A stretch of 64,000 nt of DNA from JACDEA01 sp963742585 (GTDB lineage: Bacteria; Actinomycetota; Acidimicrobiia; Acidimicrobiales; JACDEA01): the NCBI GenBank assembly GCA_963742585.1, contig CAVUMI010000005.1:186001-250000 (forward strand), given 5' to 3'. The position numbers and the translations under genes are program-made. Within the stretch, counting starts at the first letter, position 1; every line of letters begins with the position of its first letter. This document shows positions 54,338 through 63,485 of the stretch, piece after piece. Under the pieces are notes generated by a model, which made no database searches, was not told where the DNA came from, and saw only the letters and a program-made list of their open reading frames with translations.

Positions 54338-56680
54338 GAGTCGCTCAGTGCTCCAGCGATCACGCTGGTCTCGTCCTCGGGATGGTCCTCATCGTCGTCC
54401 TCACGTCGGTCGGCGACGAGGCTCGGTACCAGCAGGCCGCGCCGGTCGGCGATCCATCGCAGGTAGCGATCACGCCCTCGTTGGACGAGCTGCCACAGGC
54501 CGCCGGGCAGGAAGTAAAGGACGAGCAGCAGGCCGGTGCCGCTGAGGCTGAGGCGCAGAATGGCGGCGACCTCACCGGAGAACTGCTCGGCCAGGATGAA
54601 GTCGACGCCGCGGAAGAAGAAGACGCCGGAGAGCGCGCCGGCCACCGAGCCCAAGCCGCCGATGACCGCGTACGAGAACACCTCGAGCGACATCACCGGT
54701 TTGAACGTGCCCTGGCCCGAGCCGGACAGGACCAGCACGTAGAGCGCGCCGGCCAGACCGGCGATGGCGCCCGAGAACATGAAGGTCTGCAGCTTGACGC
54801 GCGTCGTCGGTACGGCGAACGCATCCGCGGCTCGGTCGTTGTCGCGCGTGGCGATCATCACCCGGCCGGCGCGCGACCGTCGGATACCGCGCACCACCAG
54901 CACCGTCATCAGCAGCGCGCCGATGCAGAAGAAGAACGTGACCCACTCGCTGTTCATGTCGAACCGTTTCCACAGCACCGGCCGAATGATCGGGTCAGGC
55001 ACGAAGCTCGAGAAGTTCACCGGGTTGAGGAAGTACGAGTCGAACGCGACCGCGAACGCCAGCGTGGTGACGGCCAGATACAGCCCGGGGATCCGCAACG
55101 CGGGCACGCCGATGAGCGCGGCGACCAGCGCGCCGACCACGATGGCGAACGGCAGCGGCGATGAAGAAGTCGACGTTCCAACGCATCATCAAGTTGCCCG
55201 CCGCCATGGCGCCGATGCCCACGATGCCGAACTGGCCGAGGCTGATGTTGCCGCCCCATCCCGTGAGCACGACCAGCGAGATGGCGACCATGCCCCACAC
55301 AACCGCGAAGCTCATGAGCACCACGGTGCTGGGCGACGCGTTCAGCGCGACGAACAGCACGCCGGCGGTGAGTAGTGCGCCGGCCAACCAGATCGGTCGA
55401 CGCACTTCGGGCAGGTGCCGCAGCTCGGCCGGGATCGGCTTGAGCACACCGGCGCTGTCCCACGAGCTCTCGCCGGTCTCGGCGCGGCTCAACTTCTCGC
55501 GGCGCAACAGCAGCGCGCCGAGGATGACGATGAGGAAGGTCACGTCGAAGATCGACTCGGCGTGCACGTTCCAGCGGATCGTCCATTCCGCGATGCCGAG
55601 CCCGATGCCGGCGACGAGCGCGGCCGGGAGCGACTTGAAGCGAGCGACCACCGCCACCGCCAGGCCGGGGAGCAGCGTCGCCAGCGCCGACCAGGCCTTC
55701 GGGCGACGACGCCGCCGAACGGCGCCTTGGTGATGAACGTGAGCGTGGCCAGACCCCCGGCCACCGCCCACACGATCGTCTGCAGCCGTCGCACCGGAAC
55801 CGCGAGCAGGAGGGCCCGGTCCTGGTTCTCGGCCGCGGCCCGCACCGCGACGCCGGCGTCGGTGCGCAGCAGGAACCATGCCGAGGCCGGCGAGCACGAT
55901 CGGCGTGACTGCCAGCATCAGGATGTGGTCACCCCGAACCGGGTAGGGCCGCACGAAGAAGCTGGCGTCGATCGGCGTGTTGATGTTGCCGAGGAGCGCG
56001 TCGGCGCCCAGCTGGATGGTGATGATCGAGCGCGATGGCGGCCAGCACCTGGGCGATGCCGATGCTCGCGACGGTGAGCACGAGCCGCGACGACCGGGCG
56101 AAGCGCCGGATGATCAGGATGTCGAGCAGCGCGCCGGAGAGCGGTGCCGACGATGAGCCCGACGGCGATGGCCAGCCAGTAGTTCCAGCCCTTGGCGACG
56201 AACAGCCCGATGGTCAGGGCGCCGGGCATGGCGCCCATCGCGCCGTAGGCGAAGTTCACGATGCGCGTGGTCCGGTAGATCAGGATCAGGCCCATCGCCA
56301 GCAACGCGTTGCTGGTGCCGAAGATGATCCCCTGCACGATCACGCCCCACGGCATGACCTCGGGGAACGGCGAGTAGGGGACCCAGTAGAGGATCGAGTA
56401 GCAGACGACGGCGGCGGCGACGAGCTTGCACGCGCCGGTCCTCGGCCCAGGACCTCACGGGGCGTCGCTCGGCGATCGTGATCGTTGTCGTCGTCACTTC
56501 GTCACGCGGTCGCACCACGCGCTCCTCGCGCGCCACCGTTGGCGCCAGCAGCGTCATCAGCAGGAGCGAGCACGATGCCGACGGCGAGCGGCCCGTACCC
56601 GCGCAAGAGGTGCGGGTTGGTCGGCCTCCTCGCGGAGGAACGCGATCGACGTGGTCGGCCGTCTCGTCCACCGTGCTCAT
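54334..56680 (-). CDS. LivH-LivM fusion permease with an N-terminal membrane extension, frameshifted
   Basis: From ATG 56680 the reconstructed protein has about 780 residues. It begins with a unique extension of about 115 residues (MSTVDETADHVDR, then LLRGYGPLAVGIVLA and a second hydrophobic stretch VVCYSILYWVPYSPFPEV). LivH follows (GIIFGTSNALLAMGLILIYRTTRIVNFAYG), then LivM (LTGWGGNISLGQFGIVGIGAMA, IPGLYLAVTTLAFAVAFDSYF, RVMIATRDNDRAADAFAV, VIGGLGSVAGALSGVFFF). Breaks occur near 56638, 56600, 56430, 56130, 56035, 55880, 55700 and 55155. It is coupled by ATGA to the binding protein gene upstream and to LivFG downstream. The substrate is unknown; similarity to the first Liv system does not prove the same ligand. 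Confidence 0.82.
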
Positions 56681-58365
56681 CCGGCCTTGAAGAAGGGCGC
56701 CGGGCCTTCGGCACCGTGCCCTTCCGGTAGCGGGCGCCGTTGTTCAACTGCACCCAGGCGCCGGGTTTGTTGTTCTGCGGCGAGATGCGGTTGGTGTCCC
56801 ACCAGATCTCGCGGAAGTCGTCCATCGGCGTGTAGTCGCCCGGCCCGAAGCCCCAGCCGCCGCGCGGGCCCGACCCGCCGGGGTAGGCGAACATGCCGGC
56901 CTCGAAGGACTCGGGCGTGAGATTGGGCCCGGCCATCTGGATGCCGATCGCCAGCATGTAGAGCTGGTAGTAGATCTCCTCGACGCCGAACGCCGGCTCG
57001 TCGTTGGGCCGTTGCGTCTTGTACGCGGCGTGCGGGAACGAGCGGCCGATCGGCTCGGACTCGGCGTTGTAGGCGATGCCGAACGAGTGCTTCCACTGGT
57101 TCTTGTCGATGAGCTGGGCGACGATGTCCTGCTCGACGAAGGCCAGCCCGGCGGTGATCCACTCGGGCTCGTAGCCCTGCTCGTTGGCCTTGGGCGTGAG
57201 GCCGATGGCGAGCATGATCGGGTCGCAGCCGCAGAGGATCGAGGTGATGCCCGGCGTCCTTCAGCTGGGCGATGATGTTCGACGCCTGGTTCGGCATCGA
57301 GCTGAGGTCGAGCTTGTACTTCATGTTCAGGGCGATGTTGAAGCCGGCGCCGGCGACCGCGTTGATGTAGGCGTTCACCGACTCCTGGTATTCGGCGTTC
57401 TCCGGCGCGACCACCGCGTACTTCCGCGGCTTGCCCATGAAAGCCGGGCCCGGAGTACTCGCACCGGCCGGCCGACGAGCCGCGAGGTGATCCACGACGA
57501 GTGGGCCTCGACCACGTTGGTGCCGTCGGGGAACAAGCTCCACGCGTAGGGCCGGTGCTCGACGAACCACTTGCGCGACGGGTACGGCGCGCCGATGTTG
57601 ACGACGCTCGTTGCGGGCCAGCGCGTCGGCGTACGGGATCGTGAGCCCGGTGAGGTCGGCGAAGGCGTTCTTCTCGCTTGGACGCCCGTGACCGCATCGG
57701 CCAGCGCCTTCTCCCGACCGCCACCGAGCAGCTCCGACGCGCCGTTGCCCTCGCCGTTGAAGAACTCGATGCGGATCTTGCGCCCGTAGAACTGGAAGCG
57801 CTTGTTGAAGTAGTCGACGAGGGCGGCGAGCGTGTCCTTGTAGTTCTCCTCGGAGTTGTCGACGCTCTCGCCCGGAGATGTCGGCGAAGATCTCGGCCGC
57901 CGACGGGCCTTCCAGCTGGCGGACGGTGATGACGATGTCGTGTGGGGGTGACGCCGCGGCTGGTGGCGCCGCCGTTGTTGCCGGTGAACGCGTAGCAGGG
58001 CGGCGAGTACGGGTCGCCGGACACCTGCCGGGCGCGATCGGTGCACGGCGCCGCACCGGGCGGCGCGGTGCCTCGCGGCCGGATGCCCGATCGGGCCGGC
58101 GACCCCGCGCGGCCGCGCCCGGTTGGCCGACCGCGGTCGCCGCCCGGCTACCGGCGGCTTGGACGACGCCGGGGTCGACGTTCGGCCAGCTCCTCGGCGG
58201 TCGGCGCGGCGGCACAGTGCGCTGTACGCGCGGACAGAGGCTCGACCGTCGCCGCCATGACGATGAACGCGAGCGGCGGCGACGGCGAGCGGGCCATATG
58301 ACCGCAGCAGGCCGGCGGGGCCCGCGGGCCCGGCGCGCGTGCCGGGCGTCGCTTCAGCTGGTCAT
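56677..58365 (-). CDS. Branched-chain amino acid type substrate-binding protein, second Liv operon, frameshifted
   Basis: The start is placed at ATG 58365, which overlaps the upstream stop; after corrections the N terminus reads GLLRSYGPLAVAAA, then FIVMAATVEPLSA, a signal-like stretch. The mature part has the type I binding-protein fold: DIVITVRQLEGPSAAEIFADISGE, ALVDYFNKRFQFYGRKIRIEFFNGEG, YAVVAPENAEYQESVNAYINAVAGAGFNIALNMKYKLDL, then QLIDKNQWKHSFGIAYNAESEP and FEAGMFAYPGGSGPRGGWGFGPGDYTPMDDFREIWWD. Breaks are near 58325, 58180, 58030, 57890, 57690, 57610, 57450 and 57250. About 560 residues is long. It is not closely similar to the binding protein of the rhamnoside operon. Confidence 0.8.
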
Positions 58366-59718
58366 GCGCCAGCTTGCCGGCGCTGGTGACGCCAGTCGAG
58401 GACGGCCACCGCCGGCAGTGAGCGATGACGCCGAGCAGGCCGAGCGGCAATGCCGCGCCCTGCGAGCAGGACGGCCACTTGAACGGGTGCACGGTCTCGC
58501 ACACCCGCTCGACCGGCCCGGCGGCCGACGGCCGGCGCGGGCCAGTCCCGATGGCCGATGATCCGGTCTCGGCCGGCAACGGTCAGGATCGTCCGGCGAG
58601 TATCGCTGGCATGCCAGGAAGCGACAGATCCGGCAGCGGAGCGTCGATGCCGAACGGGTTCTCGTAGATGATCTCGGCGGTGGTCGCCTCGACGCCGCCG
58701 ATGTCAATCGGCCAGGAAGCCGGCGCCGGCCAGTACCGACAGCGAAATGTCGGCGACGAGCAGGGCGCCGGCGAGCTGGCAGTAGCGACGAACCGATCTC
58801 GGTGAACAGCTGCTCCTTCTGTGTCCGGGTGAGGTCGAGACCGGGCCGGAACAGCGTGGCGCCGAGCGGCGAGTCCTGGATGATGATTCGCAGCGGCGAG
58901 ACGCGGACGAGGTCGGCCGGCTTCTTGATCGTGGGTGACGACCGGCAACTCGACCCGTAGGCCGGTGGTGGCCAGCGCGGTGTTGATCGCCGCCTGGACG
59001 GGCGCCAACGTGTCCATCGAGATCGGCAGGGCGACGCCGGCCACGCTGGCGCCGTCGATGCGTGAACGCGCCGTGGGCGTCAGGCTTGTCGCCCGTGCGG
59101 TGGAAGGCCTCCCAGCGCAGGCCGCGAAGCTGGACGACGCCGGCCAGGTCGAGGTTGGCGTCGACGGTGACCGACCGCCTCGCGCGCCTTGCCGTCGACG
59201 ATCCTGGTCGCCGCGGTGGCTTGCGCACCGTTCGAGTCGGACCGCCGGGTCGAGGCCGAGCGCGGCGGCGGTTGCCGTGGCCTCGGAGAGCGGCTGCGTC
59301 GAGGCCCGCGCCGTGTTCCCGGCCGCCGCCCAGTTGGGATCCGGCTAGCGGGACTTCGTCGCTCGACGCCTCGGCGTTCCCCTTGCGGTTGTCGACGCGT
59401 GTCGGCTTCGGCAGTTGCTCGGGCGTGAGTGCGCCGGGGGTGCCGGTGCAGCCTTCGGCGGTGAGGGTGGTGCCGACGAGTCCGAGGTCGAGCGGTCTGG
59501 CCCTGCGACTGGGCCAGTCGGTCCTTGACCTCAGCGACGGCGACGCCCGCCGTGCTGCTGAGGCCCAGCGATCCGACGCCGGGTGTGACTTTGGCGACGA
59601 CTGCGCTGGCGAACGAGTTGCCGTTGCTGAAGTCCGCGGCGCGCAATGGCGACGCCACCGCGACAAAGGCGGCGATGAGCCCCGTCACCACGACCGCGGT
59701 CACCAGCCGGCGAGTCAC
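58362..59718 (-). CDS. Secreted protein of unknown function at the head of the second Liv operon, heavily frameshifted
   Basis: GTG 59718 opens a Sec signal peptide (LVTAVVVTGLIAAFVAVASPLRAADFS). Recognisable coding stretches then appear in changing frames: VGSLGLSSTAGVAVAEVKDRLAQSQ, LDLGLVGTTLTAEGCTGTPGALTPEQLP, VDANLDLAGVVQLRGLRWEAFHRTG, VAGVALPISMDTLAPVQAAINTAL, DIGGVEATTAEIIYENPFGIDAPLPDLSLPG, and a Cys-rich VCETVHPFKWPSCSQGAALP. At least eight breaks separate them. The total of about 450 residues fits a secreted beta-rich protein. I recognise no family. Its ATGA link to the binding protein gene suggests it helps the uptake system. It is divergent from an ABC exporter pair. Confidence 0.6.
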
Positions 59719-59801
59719 GATTTGCAGGGTAGCCCTGCACACGTGACCGATGTCACGCGAGTCGCTTGACAGATAGTTCACGTTTGCGTTAATCAATCGC
59801 T

Positions 59802-61601
59802 GTGCTGGGACGGCTTCGCGAGCGGCAGGAGTGGAAGTTTTTCGGCGTCCTGCCCAAGGCCGACCGCCCGCTGGCGATCGTGTGGTGGGCCATGTTGCTG
59901 CTCCGGGGTGTGTTGCCCGCGCTCTTCGCAGTCTCGATGGGCCTACTCGTGCGTGCGGTGCAGGGCGATGACCCCCTCGCCGGGCCGCTGGCGATGGTCG
60001 GGATCACGTTCGTCGTCCTGCAGGTCCTCACGCCGATCCACTCGGCGATCAGCTACAACCTCGGCAGCCGGGTCGCGGCGTGGCTCTACGACCGGCTCAC
60101 CGAGGCGTGCATCCGGCCGCCGGGCATGGGCCATCTGGAGGATCCAAAGCTCACCAACGACCTCACCGTCGCGCGTGAGTTCGACTTCGGCATGACCGGA
60201 CCACCCATGCACATGAACATGGACTTCATCGCCGGCAGCATGGTCGAGCTGGTTGCCGGCTTGACGTCGGCGCTCGTGCTGTTCGCATACGCGTGGTGGG
60301 CGCCGATCATCTTGGGCGGGGCGTGGATCTCGACGCACTGGCTCCTGCGCGAGAGCGGCGTGTGGAAGGACCGGAACACCGACGAGGTCCGCAACGCGCA
60401 GCGCCACGCCGACTACGCCTACCGGTTGGCTGTCGATCCGCCTGCCGCCAAGGAACTACGCATGTTCGGCCTCGTTGGGTGGACGATCGAGCGTTTCATC
60501 AGCCGGCGGAAGTTGCTGTTTGATCTTCAGTACCGGGCGACGCGGCTCCGCGAGAAGCCGGTCATCTGGAGCGTGCTCTTCGTCACCGGCGCCAACCTCA
60601 TTGTGTTCTGGTCGTTGGCCAACGACGCGACCAACGGACGGCTCGCGCTCAGCTCGCTCATCGTGTTCGCGCAGGTGGCGATCGGCGCGAGTGCCATCGC
60701 GTTCGGCGGCCTCAACTGGGCGATGGACGGCGCCGCCGCGCCGGTCGCCGCCGTCCTCCGGCTCGAGCCGGCGATGGCGCCGGCCGGTGATCTCACGCGG
60801 GGGACGCGGCCGGCGGACGGCCTACCGGCCAGCGGGATCCGCTTCCGCGACGTCGACTTCAGCTACCCGCAGGCCGGCATCCCGGTTCTTGAGGGTTTCG
60901 ACTTGACGATCCCGGCTGGGTCGTCGCTGGCCATCGTCGGCCAGAACGGCGCGGGCAAGACCACGTTGGCGAAGTTGCTGTGCCGGCTCTACGACCCGCA
61001 GGGTGGCGCGATCGAAGTCGATGGCGTTGACCTGCGCGACATCGACGTCGACGCGTGGCGTGAGCGCGTCACCGCGGTGTTTCAGGACTTCATACGCTTC
61101 GAGCTGTCATTGCGCGACAACGTGGCGCCGGCGGGCGCTCCGGATGACGTGATCCTCGCCGCGCTGGCTGATGCCGGTGCTGGGGATCTGGCCGACCTCG
61201 ATACGCCGCTCGCCCGCGGCTACGAGGGCGGCACCGATCTGTCCGGAGGTCAGTGGCAGCGCGTTGCCCTTGCCCGCGCGCTGTGCGCGGTGCGCCAAGG
61301 CGCCGGGCTGGTACTACTGGACGAACCGACTGCGCAGCTCGACGTCCGCGGCGAGGCCGAGATCTTCGAACGCATCCTTTCCGCCACCAGGCATGCGACG
61401 ACGATCCTCGTGTCGCACCGCTTCTCCACCGTGCGTCATGCCGATCGCATCTGCGTCCTTGAGCAAGGCCGGGTGATCGAGCTCGGCACCCACGACGAGC
61501 TGATTGCCCTCAACGGTCGCTACCGCACGATGTTCGAGCTGCAGGCGAGCCGGTTCGGCGAGGCCGAGGAAGACGAAGGGGTGACCCTCGATGTCCTCTG
61601 A
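59802..61601 (+). CDS. ABC exporter half (six-helix membrane domain and ATPase), first of a pair
   Basis: An intact 599-residue half-transporter from GTG 59802. The membrane domain (six helices) spans about 25-320. The ATPase spans about 345-590, with Walker A GQNGAGKTT, Q-loop VFQDFIRFEL, signature DLSGGQWQRVALARA, Walker B LVLLDEPTAQLD and switch His in LVSHRFST. The D-loop Asp and catalytic Glu are present. It overlaps the second gene by 11 bases, so both should form a heterodimer. Substrates may be lipids, peptides or drugs. Confidence 0.9.
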   Translation: MLGRLRERQEWKFFGVLPKADRPLAIVWWAMLLLRGVLPALFAVSMGLLVRAVQGDDPLAGPLAMVGITFVVLQVLTPIHSAISYNLGSRVAAWLYDRLTEACIRPPGMGHLEDPKLTNDLTVAREFDFGMTGPPMHMNMDFIAGSMVELVAGLTSALVLFAYAWWAPIILGGAWISTHWLLRESGVWKDRNTDEVRNAQRHADYAYRLAVDPPAAKELRMFGLVGWTIERFISRRKLLFDLQYRATRLREKPVIWSVLFVTGANLIVFWSLANDATNGRLALSSLIVFAQVAIGASAIAFGGLNWAMDGAAAPVAAVLRLEPAMAPAGDLTRGTRPADGLPASGIRFRDVDFSYPQAGIPVLEGFDLTIPAGSSLAIVGQNGAGKTTLAKLLCRLYDPQGGAIEVDGVDLRDIDVDAWRERVTAVFQDFIRFELSLRDNVAPAGAPDDVILAALADAGAGDLADLDTPLARGYEGGTDLSGGQWQRVALARALCAVRQGAGLVLLDEPTAQLDVRGEAEIFERILSATRHATTILVSHRFSTVRHADRICVLEQGRVIELGTHDELIALNGRYRTMFELQASRFGEAEEDEGVTLDVL

Positions 61602-63420
61602 GTCCCCCGGATCGGCTCCGTCTTCGCCTCCGCCTCCCTCTGACGCCGACGAGATGCCGCCCGGGTTGAAGTCGATGTGGCGCCTCGTCCGGCTCGGCTA
61701 CAGCCACGAGCCGATGCTGCTGGCCTCGGCGTTCCTGCTGTCGCTGCTGGCCGCGCTGCCCGACGCGTTGCTGGCGTTGTGGCTCAAGTTGCTGGGGGAA
61801 GGAATCCTCAACGACCAGCCCGGGCGGGTGAGAGTCGCCGCGGTCGGGCTGGCGGTGTCGACCGCGGCGACGTGGTTCCTCCGCACGATCAGCACCCGCA
61901 TCCAACGTCGCTTCCGCGACAAGGTCACGATCGCGCTCGAGTCGCACGTCGCCCAACTCCAGGCGTCGGTGTCGACCATCGCCCACCAGGAGCGGCCCGA
62001 GTACCTCGACCGCTTGGCGGTGCTGCGCGACCAGATCTTCGTACTCGACCACATGTACATGTCGTTGTTCTCGACGGCGGGTTGGATCCTGCGGCTGGGC
62101 GTCACGATCGCCTTGCTCGTCTCCATCCATCCCGCGCTCGTGCTGCTTGGGCTGTTCGCGGTGCCCACTGTCATCACCTCGACATGGCGGCCGGGTGTGG
62201 AGCGGGCCGCCGAGGAAGCGGGCGCGTCGCACAACCGACTGGCCAAGCATCTGTTCCTGACCGCCACCACCGCGCCGCCCGGCAAAGAGGTGCGGGTTAC
62301 CGGCATCGGCGAACGCCTTGTTACCCAGCGCCGGGAGGCGTGGGAGCAGTACTACGCGCCGGTCTCCAAGTCGCGATGGGGGAGCGCGCTGTGGCACACG
62401 CTGGCCTGGGCGGTGTTCGGCGCGGCCTACGTGGGCGCCATCGTGTTCGTCGCCGCGGGCATCGACGCGTCCGTTGGTGCGACGTTGCTCGTGCTGGCGG
62501 CCGGCGCGCGGCTGTCGTCGTACATCGGGGCCACGGTCGGCGAGATCGGTTTCCTGCGCGGTATCTGGTTGGACGGCTCGAAGCGCCTCGTCTGGCTCGA
62601 GCAGTACGCGGCGTCGATCGTGGCCAACGAGGACATGCCGGCACCCGAGCGATTGACCGACGGAATCCGGGTCGAGCATCTCTCGTTCGCCTACCCGGGC
62701 ACCGATCGGGTGGTGCTCGACGACGTCAACCTGCATCTTCCCGCCGGGGCGGTCGTCGCCATCGTCGGCGAGAACGGCGCGGGCAAGACCACGCTGGTCA
62801 AGCTCCTTTGCAAGCTGTACGAACCCGACGCGGGGCGCATCCTCATCGACGGGGAGCCGTTGGCCCGCATCCGATCAGAGGACTGGCGCGCTCGCCTGGC
62901 CGGGGCCTTCCAGGACTTCTTCCGGTTCGAGTTCCGGGCCGGTCACGGCGTGGGACTCGGCGACGTGCCCCGCCTCGACGACGACGGCGCGGTCATGACC
63001 GCGGTCGGCCGGGCCGGCGCCGATGACGTGGTCACCCGCCTCCAGGCCGGGCTTGACACCCAACTCGGGCCAACGTGGCCCGAGGGCGTCGAGGTGAGCT
63101 TCGGGCAGTGGCAGAAGCTGGCGCTGGCGCGCGGTTTCATGCGCGACGAGCCGCTGTTGCTCGTGCTCGATGAGCCGACCGCGGCCCTCGACGCCGAGAC
63201 CGAGCACGCGCTGTTCGAGCGCTACGCGTCGGCGGCCCGAGTCGACGACGGTCGCATCACCGTTCTCGTCTCACACCGGTTCTCCACGGTGCGCATGGCC
63301 GATCTCATCGTCGTGCTCGACGGCGCCCGCGTCGTCGAGATTGGCACCCACGAAGACCTTCTCGCCCGCAAGGGCCAGTACGCCGAGCTCTACGGCTTCC
63401 AAGCCCGCGCCTACCGCTAG
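61591..63420 (+). CDS. ABC exporter half, second of a pair, with a changed signature motif
   Basis: An intact 609-residue half-transporter from ATG 61591. The N terminus has a Pro/Ser-rich stretch (SESPGSAPSSPPPPSD) encoded by a third copy of the triplet-rich repeat. Six membrane helices (about 40-320) precede an ATPase with Walker A GENGAGKTT, Q-loop AFQDFFRFEFRAG, Walker B LLLVLDEPTAALD and switch VLVSHRFSTV. The signature LSGGQ is VSFGQ, which may make one of the two ATP sites less active, as in asymmetric exporters. It is followed by a strong hairpin. Confidence 0.88.
   Translation: MSSESPGSAPSSPPPPSDADEMPPGLKSMWRLVRLGYSHEPMLLASAFLLSLLAALPDALLALWLKLLGEGILNDQPGRVRVAAVGLAVSTAATWFLRTISTRIQRRFRDKVTIALESHVAQLQASVSTIAHQERPEYLDRLAVLRDQIFVLDHMYMSLFSTAGWILRLGVTIALLVSIHPALVLLGLFAVPTVITSTWRPGVERAAEEAGASHNRLAKHLFLTATTAPPGKEVRVTGIGERLVTQRREAWEQYYAPVSKSRWGSALWHTLAWAVFGAAYVGAIVFVAAGIDASVGATLLVLAAGARLSSYIGATVGEIGFLRGIWLDGSKRLVWLEQYAASIVANEDMPAPERLTDGIRVEHLSFAYPGTDRVVLDDVNLHLPAGAVVAIVGENGAGKTTLVKLLCKLYEPDAGRILIDGEPLARIRSEDWRARLAGAFQDFFRFEFRAGHGVGLGDVPRLDDDGAVMTAVGRAGADDVVTRLQAGLDTQLGPTWPEGVEVSFGQWQKLALARGFMRDEPLLLVLDEPTAALDAETEHALFERYASAARVDDGRITVLVSHRFSTVRMADLIVVLDGARVVEIGTHEDLLARKGQYAELYGFQARAYR
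61603..61640 (+). repeat. Triplet-rich dispersed repeat at the start of the second ABC exporter gene
   Basis: TCCCCCGGATCGGCTCCG followed by TCTTCGCCTCCGCCTCCC. It shares the Pro/Ser-coding core with 54284-54318 and lies in the first 18 codons of the gene. Confidence 0.5.
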
Positions 63421-63426
63421 TCCTTG

Positions 63427-63480
63427 CTGTTCACCGGGCGATTCTCACGCTCTATACGCGGAGAATCGCCCGGTGAACAG
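63427..63480. terminator. Perfect 20-base hairpin between convergent genes
   Basis: Arms 63427-63446 and 63461-63480 are perfectly complementary around a 14-base loop. It sits 6 bases after the ABC exporter stop and 5 bases before the end of the convergent enoyl-CoA hydratase gene, so it should act as a bidirectional terminator. Confidence 0.7.
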
Positions 63481-63485
63481 GTCAG

